64,000 nucleotides of DNA from Porphyromonadaceae bacterium FC4 (GTDB lineage: Bacteria; Bacteroidota; Bacteroidia; Bacteroidales; Porphyromonadaceae), in NCBI GenBank assembly GCA_900120395.1, contig LT635553.1:1098254-1162253 (forward strand). Reading direction: 5' to 3'. The translations under genes and the position numbers were made by a program. The notes beneath the pieces were generated by a model. The model was not told the origin of the DNA. It searched no databases and worked only from the letters and a program-made list of their open reading frames with translations. Shown in pieces: positions 35,067 to 44,507 of this stretch. Numbering within the stretch: the stretch's first letter is position 1; every line of letters starts with the position of its first letter.

Positions 35067-35510
35067 TTTTATTCTGTGGTCGTTTGCACAATACGAAACG
35101 TTATTTTATCCCAAACATCACGTCTACTGTGCCATGCTGTTTTGTCCTACTTTTGAGAGCAAAAAAGAAGCCTCCAAAGATCCGGAAGCTTGCCCTTCTA
35201 ACTGCTCTTCAGCACAAAGATTCTAAAATATCCCGAAACAAAAAAATAGAAAAACAGCGCTCTATGCCACATTATTGTATCCCTCAGTGCGTTATGTATA
35301 TACGTCTGACTATCATGTTGTTAAAGCACATTATCTCTGTAAGACACTGGACTAAAGGGACTTCATATAATCACAGTCGGAGTGTTAATGAATGTTATCC
35401 ACTAGCGCTCGTACTGAAATATTTAGACCTAAACAAATCGTCACTTTTGTGCATACTTCTGATTCAAAAAAGAGACGAAACCAGGAAAAGAAAAATAGGT
35501 GTCTGGCCTC
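35067..35510. other. non-coding region upstream of dnaA, possible origin or autoregulatory region
   Basis: AT-rich region without a plausible gene. TTATCCACT (35395-35403) and, on the minus strand, GTATGCACA (35448-35456) each differ by one base from the DnaA box TTATNCACA. Only two are seen, too few to call an origin. The two facts, position next to dnaA and boxes, make it the best candidate in this window. Confidence 0.3.
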
Positions 35511-35603
35511 AAAAAAGTTTCCTACTGGAACCCTTTCTTTTCTATCCGTCAAATCATTTTGTTTCCTACTGGAAACAGTTCGCTACTATCCGTGAAACTT
35601 TTT
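35511..35603 (+). repeat. dispersed tandem-palindrome repeat, copy 5
   Basis: Two units; first palindrome reads TTTCCTACTGGAACCC (one change), second is perfect, ending GAAACTTTTT. The flanks GGCCTC and GACCTGCCTC look like an extension of the inverted terminus. It lies between the dnaA upstream region and the mutY stop. Confidence 0.9.
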
Positions 35604-35634
35604 GACCTGCCTCAAGTCGTACTAAATTCACATT

Positions 35635-36762
35635 TTAGAGCTGTTTCTCATCATCAAACAGAGAAGGAGATGATGGGGCAAAGTAGCGATCTAAGAACGC
35701 ACGCAGCGGCTTAGGAAAAGCGTATTCTTTGTGATCTGCAGTGTGGATCCACTCATAGTTATGACTGGATGTGTCCACAGGGGGCTCTGAATAGCACACT
35801 AACACTTTGATATGAAGTAGACGGTGCGATAGTCGGTGGTCTGGAAGGACCAGTTCATCCACTACAGTCCATCCCTCAAGTGGAGGTGATGGCGGGGTCT
35901 TAGCAGAATTACTAACAAATAGAGGGAGTTGATACAGACCTTTCCAGATACCTTTCTTTTCACGACGTTCAACCGCAAAGCTATCGTCATGCAGGTATAG
36001 ATAGAAGTACATGTAGCGCTGAGCCACTTGAGTCCGCTTCTCTTTCCTGGGCAGGAGTTCGACGAGGTCGGTTCCATAGCTCTGACACAACGATTGAACC
36101 GGACAGCTGCGACACAGAGGATTACGGGGTGTGCAGACAACTGCTCCAAGATCCATTATCGCTTGATTGTAGTCAGATGGTGAAGACTTATCTAGAAAGC
36201 GGTCCGCTTGTTCTTCATAATACCTTTTACCCTCTGTGGTATCGATGGGCGCATCTGAAGCTAAAAGTCGACTCAAAACTCTGTATACATTGCCGTCTAT
36301 CACAGCGAGTGGATAGTCGTAGGCAATGCTCATGATGGCAGCTGTAGTATAAGGACCGACTCCTTTCAACGAGCGTACACCCTCCGGAGTATTAGGGAAA
36401 TCACCTCCATGCTCCGTCATGATTTTCTGGGCTGAATACTTGAGATTATGTGCCCGAGAATAATAGCCCAAGCCTTGCCACAGCATCAGCAGACGATCTT
36501 CCGAGACGTTCGCGAGTGCCTCTACATTAGGTAGTTCGCTTATAAATCGCTCGTAGTATGCCCTACCCTGTACGACTTGCGTTTGTTGAAGGATAATTTC
36601 AGAAACCCAGATTTTATAAGGGTCTTTGGTTCTGCGCCATGGTAGATCACGCCCATTGAGGTGGAACCAATCAAGGAGTTTCGAACGAAAAGAAAGCACA
36701 AAGTCCTCAGGCAGTGCTGACTCCTGAGGGACTTTGTGCATTTGTGTTTTGTCCACGGACAA
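35635..36762 (-). CDS. mutY: A/G-specific adenine glycosylase MutY
   Basis: A 375-residue base-excision enzyme removing adenine opposite 8-oxoguanine. It has the HhH-GPD core with VSEIILQQTQVVQGRAYYERF, the helix-hairpin-helix LKGVGPYTTAAI (about 126), the catalytic Asp region AVIDGNVYRVLSRL, the 4Fe-4S loop CTPRNPLCRSCPVQSLC, and a NUDIX-like C-terminal domain recognising 8-oxoG. An alternative start at the eighth codon (MHKVPQ) is possible. It lies 15 bp downstream of prs on the same strand. Confidence 0.95.
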   Translation of the reverse strand: MSVDKTQMHKVPQESALPEDFVLSFRSKLLDWFHLNGRDLPWRRTKDPYKIWVSEIILQQTQVVQGRAYYERFISELPNVEALANVSEDRLLMLWQGLGYYSRAHNLKYSAQKIMTEHGGDFPNTPEGVRSLKGVGPYTTAAIMSIAYDYPLAVIDGNVYRVLSRLLASDAPIDTTEGKRYYEEQADRFLDKSSPSDYNQAIMDLGAVVCTPRNPLCRSCPVQSLCQSYGTDLVELLPRKEKRTQVAQRYMYFYLYLHDDSFAVERREKKGIWKGLYQLPLFVSNSAKTPPSPPLEGWTVVDELVLPDHRLSHRLLHIKVLVCYSEPPVDTSSHNYEWIHTADHKEYAFPKPLRAFLDRYFAPSSPSLFDDEKQL

Positions 36763-36777
36763 GCTAGGGTATACAGC

Positions 36778-37725
36778 TTACATGCCGTAGAGTCCGTCAC
36801 TAATGGACTCGTGCATGCTCACTCTGCGAATAGCTTCTGCAAAGAGAGGAGCTACTGATAGGCATTTGATGTTGTCTCCTCCCTTGTGGTAAGGAATGGA
36901 GTTTGTAAAAAGCATTTCAGTGAGTGCACTCTGCTCAATCCGTGACGTTGCAGGGTCACTCATTACTGCATGAGAGGCCAAGGCTCTGACAGACTTTGCC
37001 CCATTTTCCATCATTAGATTAGCTGCTTTAGTGATGGTTCCGGCAGTGTCAACAATATCATCGATCAGCAAGACGTCTTTCCCCTCCACATCGCCTATGA
37101 TGCGCATTTCTGCAACAACGTTGGCTTTGAGGCGTAATTTGTGGCAAATAACAAGAGGGACGCCAAGTGCTTTCGCATAGGCATTAGCACGCTTAGTGCC
37201 CCCAACATCCGGAGTGGCTATGACGAGATTATCACGATCAATATTGTTATTGATGTACTCAGTGAAAATAGTAGATGCATAGAGGTGATCTACCGGGACG
37301 TTGAAAAAACCCTGAATCTGATCTGCATGGAGATCCATGGTGATCAAGCGGCTAATACCTGCAGTTTGTAAAAGGTCTGCAATTAGCTTTGCACCAATTG
37401 AAACCCTAGGTTTATCCTTACGATCCTGACGAGCCCACCCGAAGTAGGGTATCACTGCAGATATGTAGTGAGCACTAGCTCGCTTAGCAGCATCAATCAT
37501 AAGCAAGAGCTCCATTAGGTTGTCCGAACTTGGATTGGTAGACTGCACAAGGTAGACATCTTTACCACGAATGGACTCCTCATAGTTTACGGCAAACTCT
37601 CCATCCGCAAAGCGATCTACTCGCATTTTTCCCATTTCACAATTCAGATTCTTACAGATCTCCTCAGTAAGATACAAACTATTTGTTCCGGAAAAGACCA
37701 AATAGTCATTGTAAATCATAGACAT
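36778..37725 (-). CDS. prs: ribose-phosphate pyrophosphokinase
   Basis: A 315-residue PRPP synthetase. Motifs: the N-terminal FSGTNSLYLTEEICKNL, the ATP-site VYLVQSTNPSSDNLMELLLM, the pyrophosphate loop DLHADQIQGFFNVPVDHL, and the PRPP-binding VLLIDDIVDTAGTI (about 215). MSM at the N-terminus offers two starts two codons apart. It supplies PRPP for nucleotide and histidine synthesis and fits with salvage genes elsewhere in the window. It lies between galE and mutY on the same strand. Confidence 0.96.
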   Translation of the reverse strand: MSMIYNDYLVFSGTNSLYLTEEICKNLNCEMGKMRVDRFADGEFAVNYEESIRGKDVYLVQSTNPSSDNLMELLLMIDAAKRASAHYISAVIPYFGWARQDRKDKPRVSIGAKLIADLLQTAGISRLITMDLHADQIQGFFNVPVDHLYASTIFTEYINNNIDRDNLVIATPDVGGTKRANAYAKALGVPLVICHKLRLKANVVAEMRIIGDVEGKDVLLIDDIVDTAGTITKAANLMMENGAKSVRALASHAVMSDPATSRIEQSALTEMLFTNSIPYHKGGDNIKCLSVAPLFAEAIRRVSMHESISDGLYGM

Positions 37726-37787
37726 AATAGTTGGTTTGGTTTTTTGAGTATTTCTTTACAAGAGTGCGTCAATTCAGCGTTTGCTAC

Positions 37788-38822
37788 TTACATCTGCTGA
37801 CCTCTTATCTTCAGTTGCCATTTCCAAGCATTTCGAAGTGTCTCATCAAGTGGCTTGACAGCCTTCCACCCGAGGACTTTATTGGCGTGTGTCGGGTCTG
37901 CCCATACTTGCTCAATATCTCCCTCGCGTCGTGGACCGATCTTGTGAGGTACCTTTACCCCAGTTGCTTTTTCAAAGGTATGAATGAGTTCCAACACGCT
38001 AACGCCGTGTCCCGTCCCAATATTAAAGTACTCGACCTGCTCTTTGGACTCATTGTTTAGCATACGTTCTACTGCTCTAACATGCGCTTTTGCCAGGTCT
38101 ACTACATCGATATAGTCACGGATACATGATCCATCGGGCGTGTCATAGTCGTCACCAAAGACTGTCAACTCCTTACGAACCCCTGCAGCGGCTTGAGTGA
38201 GATAAGGGATTAGGTTTTGAGGAACACCTGTAGGGAGTTCACCAATGATCGCTGACTCATGTCCGCCGATAGGATTGAAGTAGCGTAGGATGACTGCCTT
38301 ATAGGGCACACCGGCATGGATTGCATCAGCTATGATTTCCTCATTGATCTGCTTTGTGTTCCCGTATGGAGAAGTAGCGGGGAGTATGGGAGCAGACTCC
38401 GTTACCGGCAACTGCTTGGGCTGACCGTATACTGTGCACGAAGATGAAAAGACAATACCCTTCACATCGTGTTTCTCCATCATCTCCAGCATATTCAGAA
38501 GGGAGACAATATTATTCCTGTAATACAAGAGAGGCTTCTGCACGGACTCGCCTACTGCTTTACTGGCAGCAAAGTGGATTATACCGGAGATGTTCTTTTC
38601 TTTGGCAAAGATCTCCTCCATTGCATCCAAGTCGTTGCAAGACTCTTGGTAGAAGGTAGGTCTTTGACCTGTAATCTTTTCAATGCCATCCAGAACGGTG
38701 GGGTTAGAGTTGGACAGATCGTCAACAATGGTAACGTCGTATCCAGCCTCAAGAAGTTCGACTGTGGTGTGAGAGCCTATATAGCCCATACCACCGGTAA
38801 CAAGAATATTATGCTTCCTCAT
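37788..38822 (-). CDS. galE: UDP-glucose 4-epimerase
   Basis: A 344-residue short-chain dehydrogenase interconverting UDP-glucose and UDP-galactose. It has the Rossmann motif ILVTGGMGYIGSHTTVELLE, the catalytic SSSCTVYG and YGNTK (Tyr-x-x-x-Lys), and the sugar-binding RYFNPIGGHES. The extended-SDR length is typical. It has its own -7 element (38878-38885) although rnfA ends only 80 bp upstream. Confidence 0.95.
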   Translation of the reverse strand: MRKHNILVTGGMGYIGSHTTVELLEAGYDVTIVDDLSNSNPTVLDGIEKITGQRPTFYQESCNDLDAMEEIFAKEKNISGIIHFAASKAVGESVQKPLLYYRNNIVSLLNMLEMMEKHDVKGIVFSSSCTVYGQPKQLPVTESAPILPATSPYGNTKQINEEIIADAIHAGVPYKAVILRYFNPIGGHESAIIGELPTGVPQNLIPYLTQAAAGVRKELTVFGDDYDTPDGSCIRDYIDVVDLAKAHVRAVERMLNNESKEQVEYFNIGTGHGVSVLELIHTFEKATGVKVPHKIGPRREGDIEQVWADPTHANKVLGWKAVKPLDETLRNAWKWQLKIRGQQM

Positions 38823-38877
38823 TTTGCGCTGATATGCTGATATGTGGTGTGCAGTTTGTTAAAGATTTCACTCTTTA

Positions 38878-38885
38878 CAAAGATA
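38878..38885 (-). promoter_or_regulatory. -7 promoter element of galE
   Basis: TATCTTTG on the minus strand, exact TAnnTTTG match, 56 bp before the galE ATG and 18 bp after the rnfA stop. Confidence 0.5.
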
Positions 38886-38902
38886 AATAAAAAAGGAATG
38901 AT

Positions 38903-39475
38903 CTACACGAGACCGGTAAATCCCATGAATGCGAGAGAGAGTATTCCTGCTACGATCAGAGCTATAGGTGTCCCCTTGAACGGAGCCGGCACAGAGGTCT
39001 TATCCAGCTGCTCACGAATAACGGCAAAAATAGAAATTGCCAACGCATATCCTATGGCAGTTGAAATGGCATAAACTAGAGCCTGAGCTAGGTTGTAGTC
39101 CTTTTGTATCACCAAAATAGCCACACCAAGGATGACACAGTTCGTAGTAATAAGGGGTAAAAACACACCAAGTGCTTCAAAGAGTGCTGGAGAAACCTTT
39201 TTGAGGATTAGCTCTAGCATCTGGACAAGCGATGCAATAACCAGAATGAATGCTATGTTTTGCATATACCCGATACTGAATGGATCAAGGATAAGCTTCT
39301 GAATAGCAAAAGTAACAAGCGTAGCAAGAGTAAGGACAAATGCCACAGCAGCCCCCATACCAACAGCCGTAGAAAGCTTTTTGGAAACGCCTAAGAATGG
39401 GCATATGCCGAGGAACTGCGAAAATACAACGTTATTAACGAGTACTGCTGTTATGAATAAGACAAAATATTCCAT
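38903..39475 (-). CDS. rnfA: Rnf electron transport complex subunit A
   Basis: A 190-residue integral membrane protein with six helices; FVLFITAVLVNNVVFSQFLG and CPFLGVSKKLSTAVGMGAAV are the conserved blocks of RnfA/NqrE, including a conserved Cys thought to help carry an intramembrane iron-sulfur centre together with RnfE. It is the last gene of the rnfBCDGEA operon, 9 bp after rnfE. The complex couples ferredoxin oxidation and NAD+ reduction to Na+ or H+ export. Confidence 0.95.
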   Translation of the reverse strand: MEYFVLFITAVLVNNVVFSQFLGICPFLGVSKKLSTAVGMGAAVAFVLTLATLVTFAIQKLILDPFSIGYMQNIAFILVIASLVQMLELILKKVSPALFEALGVFLPLITTNCVILGVAILVIQKDYNLAQALVYAISTAIGYALAISIFAVIREQLDKTSVPAPFKGTPIALIVAGILSLAFMGFTGLV

Positions 39476-39484
39476 TATAGAGTT

Positions 39485-40084
39485 TTACTTAGACGCTTTG
39501 GGGCGATTTGAAAAATAGTTTTTGGTAGCGATCACCATTCCTAGTGCAAGGAAGGCTCCCGGTGCAAGGATGAATACTAGGATGCCGTAGTCGGAAGGAA
39601 GAATAGTCAGGTCAAAGATGCTTCCTTTTCCAAGCAGTTCGCGAATACTCCCCAGTAAAGTAAGGGCTAAAGTGAAGCCGAGTCCCATACCGATGCCATC
39701 GAGCGCGGAGTCTAAGACACTATTCTTTGCCGCAAAAGCTTCTGCACGACCTAGGACAATACAGTTAACGACAATCAGCGGGAGGAAGATTCCAAGTGCT
39801 GCGTATAAGGAGGGGACGTAGGCTTGCAAAAGTATTTGCACTACAGTTGTAAAGGTGGCAATCACCACAATAAACGCTGGTATCCGCACTGTATTCGGAA
39901 TAAGGTTCTTAATCAATGATATGACACTATTTGAGCAGAATAGCACAAACGTGGTGGCAAGTCCCATACCCAGTCCATTCATGGCACTCGATGTCGTCCC
40001 AAGTGTGGGACACATGCCAAGTAACAAGACTAGTGTAGGATTCTCTTTGACTATACCATTGAGTATGATCTTTAGTTTATTCAT
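39485..40084 (-). CDS. rnfE: Rnf electron transport complex subunit E
   Basis: A 199-residue six-helix membrane subunit, homologous to RnfA/NqrD. Conserved segments are NPTLVLLLGMCPTLGTTSSAMNG-type N-terminus (NPTLVLLLGMCPTLG), with the Cys in the MCPTLG block, and CIVLGRAEAFAAKN. Its start overlaps the rnfG stop by 4 bp. It pairs with RnfA in the membrane core. Confidence 0.95.
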   Translation of the reverse strand: MNKLKIILNGIVKENPTLVLLLGMCPTLGTTSSAMNGLGMGLATTFVLFCSNSVISLIKNLIPNTVRIPAFIVVIATFTTVVQILLQAYVPSLYAALGIFLPLIVVNCIVLGRAEAFAAKNSVLDSALDGIGMGLGFTLALTLLGSIRELLGKGSIFDLTILPSDYGILVFILAPGAFLALGMVIATKNYFSNRPKASK

Positions 40085-40677
40085 CGTGATAAGAGATTTT
40101 GGTCAAGTGCAAGTTGATAAGCTGCGTAGGCTTTGTTTATTGTTTCAAGGAACGCACGGCTAGATATGGTCGCTGCAGTAATGGCATCAACTGTACCGCC
40201 ATCTTTCGTCACCGATAGAGGGGTGGTTACAGAGATACCGGGTATGAAATGCCCGGTGTCTGTTTCGCGGAAGAACTGGTCCATCTCGGCACCCAGCCCC
40301 GGGGTTTCGGCTTGTTCAAGCACTGTGTAGTCAACTACTTTTCCATCCATGTCTAAACCCACAAGAACCCGCACATCTCCTGAAAACCCATTGTGAGAGA
40401 CAGACTCTACAGCTGCACCTTGGAGGATCTCTCCCTCTTTAGCAGGATATATGACAAACTCATCTCCGTCGAATGTAACGGTTATTTTCTCTTCGTATGG
40501 GCTGTTATCATAGGATGGAGTCACTTTGTTTATTCCATCCTGAAGAGCATTGAGTTCTTGAGCACTAATAGTAGCTCGGGTACTCTCATGCACAAACGAA
40601 AGCAGTGCCGCTGCGACACAGCATATTGCCGTGAGAGAGAGCAGCATATTTGGAAGTGTAGATGCGAGTTTTTTCAT
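40081..40677 (-). CDS. rnfG: Rnf electron transport complex subunit G (FMN-binding)
   Basis: A 198-residue subunit with one N-terminal helix (LPNMLLSLTAICCVAAALLS) and a periplasmic FMN-binding domain. The flavin-attachment motif near the C-terminus is DAITAATISS, fitting the ApbE recognition pattern Dxx(S/T)xAT, with Ala in place of the common Gly. It overlaps rnfE by 4 bp and lies 3 bp after rnfD. It carries covalent FMN via the Thr. Confidence 0.94.
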   Translation of the reverse strand: MKKLASTLPNMLLSLTAICCVAAALLSFVHESTRATISAQELNALQDGINKVTPSYDNSPYEEKITVTFDGDEFVIYPAKEGEILQGAAVESVSHNGFSGDVRVLVGLDMDGKVVDYTVLEQAETPGLGAEMDQFFRETDTGHFIPGISVTTPLSVTKDGGTVDAITAATISSRAFLETINKAYAAYQLALDQNLLSR

Positions 40678-40680
40678 CGT

Positions 40681-41745
40681 TTATCCTATAGTTTGGGGTT
40701 TGCGTGAACCAAAAAGACGAGGAGAAGTGAAGCGATTGAGCATCGGCGTAAAGGCATTCATGATGAGAATGGCAAAAGACATTCCCTCGGGATAGGCACC
40801 AAATAGGCGTATAAGCATCGTGATCAGACCAATGGATACACCGTAGATAATCTGACCGGACTTCGTCATGGGTGAGGTTACATAGTCTGTGGCCATAAAT
40901 ATTGCCCCGAGAAGCATACCGCCACTAACGATGTGGATCAGAGGATCGACATAGAGAGTCGGGTTGGCAAGATGCATGATTCCGGCAAATACATACGCAG
41001 TTGCCAGTATAGAGACCGGGATATGCCATGAAATAATACGCTTCGCAAGTAAGTAGACAAGGCCTATCAACAGTGCAATAGCAGAGACTTCACCCATGGA
41101 GCCCGACATTTGACCGACAAATACATCCCAGGCCGTACTCAGCTGTTCCACTCTAAAGCCTTCAGTACCCTTTGCAATTCCTTTGACAATTGCCAGGGGT
41201 GTAGCTGAGCTGGCTGCGTCTATTGAGGCAGAAGATACAGCTTCCACTCCGGACTTAATCAGTATCCGAGGATCCGGCCAGGTTGTCATTTGCTGTGGAA
41301 AAGAGACCAGCAGAAAAACGCGTCCTAGAATGGCGGGATTGAAAATGTTGTTTCCAAGTCCTCCAAAAACCATTTTCCCCAGACCGATAGCGACTAATGC
41401 ACCAATAATCACGATCCATATCGGGAGGTTAGAGGGGAGGTTCATAGCCAGTAAGATACCGGTGATGAGTGCCGATCCATCGGTAATGGTGAGCTGCTTA
41501 TTACCAAGCATAAAGCGAGATATTAAAAACTCAAAGGCAAGGCAGGAGACCACTGACACAACTGTGAGCACAAGTGCGTCAACGCCAAAGAACACGACGG
41601 ATGCTATCAGAGCCGGGATAAGTGCAATGATTACCCCATACATGTTTTTCTCAATAGTATCGCCGCTATGGATATGTGGAGAATGAGATACGAGTAATGA
41701 ATTTGACATCTTTTTTGATACTGGTCTAGCGTTATTTTCTTGCAC
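40681..41745 (-). CDS. rnfD: Rnf electron transport complex subunit D
   Basis: A 354-residue membrane subunit related to NqrB. It has about nine helices and the blocks SPHIHSGDTIEKNMYGVIIA, GNNIFNPAILGRVFLLVSFP and MATDYVTSPMTKSGQIIYG. The FMN-Thr site is in DAASSATPLAIV, matching Dxx(S/T)xAT with Ser replacing the usual Gly. Its start overlaps the rnfC stop by 14 bp. It forms part of the ion-translocating core. Confidence 0.94.
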   Translation of the reverse strand: MQENNARPVSKKMSNSLLVSHSPHIHSGDTIEKNMYGVIIALIPALIASVVFFGVDALVLTVVSVVSCLAFEFLISRFMLGNKQLTITDGSALITGILLAMNLPSNLPIWIVIIGALVAIGLGKMVFGGLGNNIFNPAILGRVFLLVSFPQQMTTWPDPRILIKSGVEAVSSASIDAASSATPLAIVKGIAKGTEGFRVEQLSTAWDVFVGQMSGSMGEVSAIALLIGLVYLLAKRIISWHIPVSILATAYVFAGIMHLANPTLYVDPLIHIVSGGMLLGAIFMATDYVTSPMTKSGQIIYGVSIGLITMLIRLFGAYPEGMSFAILIMNAFTPMLNRFTSPRLFGSRKPQTIG

Positions 41746-43063
41746 GAATAATACCCCCTACGGTCTGCTTTCCTTGACGAATGTGGTCCAAGAGGGGGCG
41801 ATCAGCAGGGCAGGTATAGCTACAACTACCGCATTCTATACAGTCCATGATGTGATTTTTCTCTAGTTCGTCCCAATCCTTGAATACTGTGTCTCTCATC
41901 AAGAATGCAGGGTTGAGCCCCATAGGGCACACTCCTACGCACTTTGCACATCGGATACAGTTGCGCATCGGTTTGCGCTTTGTATCTTCCTTGGCCAGCA
42001 GCAGTACACCACTCGTCCCCTTAGTTGTTGGCACATCGTCGGTCACAAGTGCTTTACCCATCATCGGACCCCCACTGATCACCTTAGCTGTGTCTTCCGG
42101 GATACCACCGGATTCAGATATCAGATCAGAGATGGAAGTCCCGATTCTCACAAGGTAGTTCGCAGGGTGCTGCAGTGATTTACCTGTCACTGTCACCACA
42201 CGCTCTATGAGAGGTTTATTTTTTTGTACTGCTTCGTACACGGCAAGTGTGGTACCCACATTTTGGACGATTGCACCCACAGAGATAGGCAGCTGCCCGC
42301 TCTTTACCTGTCGACGGAGGACAGCATCAATCAGTTGTTTTTCACCTCCTTGTGGATACCTCACTTTCAGTGGTTGGATCTCGATGCCGGGATAATTACC
42401 GACAAGCTCAGACAGGTGTTTTATGGCGTCAGGCTTATTCTCTTCTATACCGATCACTGCCCTCTTGACACCCACAGCTTTCATTAGTATGGCTGTGCCG
42501 ATAAGTACCTGCTCTCCTTTTTCCAGCATCACTCTGTGGTCAGCCGTGAGGTAGGGCTCACACTCCACGCCGTTGATGATGACCACTTCAGGAGTCATGC
42601 CCTTAGGAGGGGTTAGTTTTACATTAGTCGGGAAAGTTGCTCCTCCCATCCCTACGATACCGCACTCATTGATTCGTGCTACGATCTCATCGGCTGATAG
42701 GGTAATATCCCTCACTATATCTTCGGTCCTATCGATACCTTCTTCCCACACGTCTTCACCATCTGACTTTATGGTAATGACTGTCTTTTTATAGCCCGAA
42801 GCATCAACGACATCCTCGATCTTCTGTACTTTTCCTGAGATGGACGAGTGGATATTGGCGGAAACAAATCCTCCAGACTTAGCGATTACACTTCCTACTT
42901 TTACCTCATCCCCTCTTTTCACCACAGGGACTGCCGGTGCACCTATATGCTGAGAAATAGGTATCTGAACCTTACTAGGCAGTGGTGAAGTCACTATAGG
43001 ATCCCCTGATGACAACTTATTCGCATTCGGGTGTATACCTCCTATCCTGAAAGTCCTAGCCAT
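41732..43063 (-). CDS. rnfC: Rnf electron transport complex subunit C
   Basis: A 443-residue soluble subunit that binds NADH/FMN and two 4Fe-4S clusters. Visible are the flavin-binding GMGGATFPTNVKLTPP (about 155) and the two cluster motifs CIRCAKCVGVCP (about 370) and CIECGSCSYTCP (about 408). It follows rnfB by 38 bp. It is the NAD(H)-reacting end of the complex. Confidence 0.95.
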   Translation of the reverse strand: MARTFRIGGIHPNANKLSSGDPIVTSPLPSKVQIPISQHIGAPAVPVVKRGDEVKVGSVIAKSGGFVSANIHSSISGKVQKIEDVVDASGYKKTVITIKSDGEDVWEEGIDRTEDIVRDITLSADEIVARINECGIVGMGGATFPTNVKLTPPKGMTPEVVIINGVECEPYLTADHRVMLEKGEQVLIGTAILMKAVGVKRAVIGIEENKPDAIKHLSELVGNYPGIEIQPLKVRYPQGGEKQLIDAVLRRQVKSGQLPISVGAIVQNVGTTLAVYEAVQKNKPLIERVVTVTGKSLQHPANYLVRIGTSISDLISESGGIPEDTAKVISGGPMMGKALVTDDVPTTKGTSGVLLLAKEDTKRKPMRNCIRCAKCVGVCPMGLNPAFLMRDTVFKDWDELEKNHIMDCIECGSCSYTCPADRPLLDHIRQGKQTVGGIIRARK

Positions 43064-43101
43064 ACTTTTATTATCTATTCTTTTCTCAAGTTATTGGTCG
43101 A

Positions 43102-43953
43102 TTACGCTTGTACTACCTCTTCACTCTCTTCCACTTTCTTTTTTGGGAGAGGAAAGTTCAGCTCATGTATAGCCGATGTTGGGCATACGGGTGCACACTT
43201 TCGGCATTGACGGCACTTGGTGTCGTCGATGTATGCCAGGTTGTTCTTGATCGTGATGGCCTCAAACTCACACTGCTTGAAGCACATTCCGCAGCCGATA
43301 CAAGACACCGCGCATGATTTTTTTGCACCGGGTCCTTTCTCCTGGTTCATGCACGCCACAAAGATTCGACGGTTCCGACGTCCCTTCTTCCTTAGCTGTA
43401 TGATCATCTTTGGGCATGCCTTGACACAAGCACCACACGCAGTACACTTTTCGTCATCGACTTCGGGGAGTCCGGTAGTGGGGTTCATGTGGATCGCATC
43501 GAAGTCACACACCAGGGTACAGTCACCCATGCCATAGCACCCCCATGAGCATCCGGTCTCTCCTCCATAGAGCTGTGCAGCTATTGCACACGAGCGTGCC
43601 CCATCAAACTCATTGATCCGTGGTCTGTTTTCGCATGTGCCGTTACAGCGCACGACTGCCACCTTCGGGTCTTCCTTTTTCACGGAGCGTCCAAGGATGT
43701 CGGCGACTTTCGCCATGGTATCATTTCCCCCTACAGTACAAAACAGTCCATCCAGTGTCTCCGACTCCACACAGGCTTTTGCAAAACCTGAGCATCCGGG
43801 ATAACCACATCCGCCACAATTAGCCTGAGGTAAAGAGTCATTGACCTGATCGATGCGCGGGTCCTCCTCTACCCTAAATTGCTTTGCCACTGTAAATAGC
43901 AGCAACGAACTAATGGCTCCGACTACTGAAAGGAAAAGTATCGTAACAATCAT
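43102..43953 (-). CDS. rnfB: Rnf electron transport complex subunit B
   Basis: A 283-residue ferredoxin-like subunit with an N-terminal membrane helix (VTILFLSVVGAISSLLLFTV). The first cluster domain has CGGCGYPGC with distal Cys residues; further 4Fe-4S motifs are CTACGACVKACP, CIGCGMCFKQC and CRQCRKCAPVCP. It accepts electrons from reduced ferredoxin (or possibly flavodoxin, encoded at 58559). It lies 55 bp downstream of the rseC-like gene. Confidence 0.95.
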   Translation of the reverse strand: MIVTILFLSVVGAISSLLLFTVAKQFRVEEDPRIDQVNDSLPQANCGGCGYPGCSGFAKACVESETLDGLFCTVGGNDTMAKVADILGRSVKKEDPKVAVVRCNGTCENRPRINEFDGARSCAIAAQLYGGETGCSWGCYGMGDCTLVCDFDAIHMNPTTGLPEVDDEKCTACGACVKACPKMIIQLRKKGRRNRRIFVACMNQEKGPGAKKSCAVSCIGCGMCFKQCEFEAITIKNNLAYIDDTKCRQCRKCAPVCPTSAIHELNFPLPKKKVEESEEVVQA

Positions 43954-44008
43954 GAATGAATGTATGTATGTTTTTAGTGTTTTAGTATCCCAAAATCAAA
44001 GGAGAAAA

Positions 44009-44428
44009 TTAATCGAGGGTTTCCTCTATTCTTTCTGCCCAAAAGACAAGCTCCTTCTCTATATACCCACGGCACAAGTATAGGATGCCACCGTAGACAA
44101 TCAAAAGGGCAATCAATGCCACTGCAATAGTGAGGTCCTCGACCCCTTGTCCTGTGAGCACTAGTGCCACAGTGAGTATCAGAGCCAAAGGCAACACAAA
44201 AGCCAGCAACACCGCCTTCATGGTCATACCTTCTTTTGCCACCAGCTGTACGGCATCTCCTACCTCTATACCCAGAGGGTAGTTCTTGACAGAGACCAGT
44301 CGTTCACGAGCATCAGCAGAGGTACAAGCTCCTCGCGCATGGCATTCGCTACATGCTGAGCGCTGTAGTACTACCACCTCTATGCTCTCGTCACCGATAC
44401 TCCGCACTGTTCCCTTGACGGCATCCAT
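44009..44428 (-). CDS. rseC: RseC/MucC-family membrane protein at head of rnf operon
   Basis: A 139-residue protein with an N-terminal Cys-rich segment, SACSECHARGAC, and two membrane helices (AVLLAFVLPLALILTVALVL and LTIAVALIALLIVYGGILYL). RseC-family genes commonly accompany rnf and are linked with SoxR reduction. An open frame extends to 44539, but the promoter (-33 TTGG, -7 TACTTTTG at 44508-44515) predicts transcription beginning near 44501, and the chosen ATG gives the family's usual N-terminus. It is the first gene of the rseC-rnfBCDGEA transcript. Confidence 0.85.
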   Translation of the reverse strand: MDAVKGTVRSIGDESIEVVVLQRSACSECHARGACTSADARERLVSVKNYPLGIEVGDAVQLVAKEGMTMKAVLLAFVLPLALILTVALVLTGQGVEDLTIAVALIALLIVYGGILYLCRGYIEKELVFWAERIEETLD

Positions 44429-44507
44429 CTGTTTAGGCTCAAATTTTAGACACAGGTCGTTTTCCAAAAATAGGCACCTACCGATAAGGTGTCGCTTCTT
44501 TGCCATG

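Noticed and set aside
35067-35510. Firm call of oriC
   Set aside because: Only two imperfect DnaA boxes and no visible unwinding-element repeats; skew could not be computed.
40081-41745. Loss of FMN attachment in RnfD and RnfG (SSAT and TAAT instead of SGAT/TGAT)
   Set aside because: The flavin-transferase recognition pattern Dxx(S/T)xAT and the acceptor Thr are retained, so attachment is still expected.
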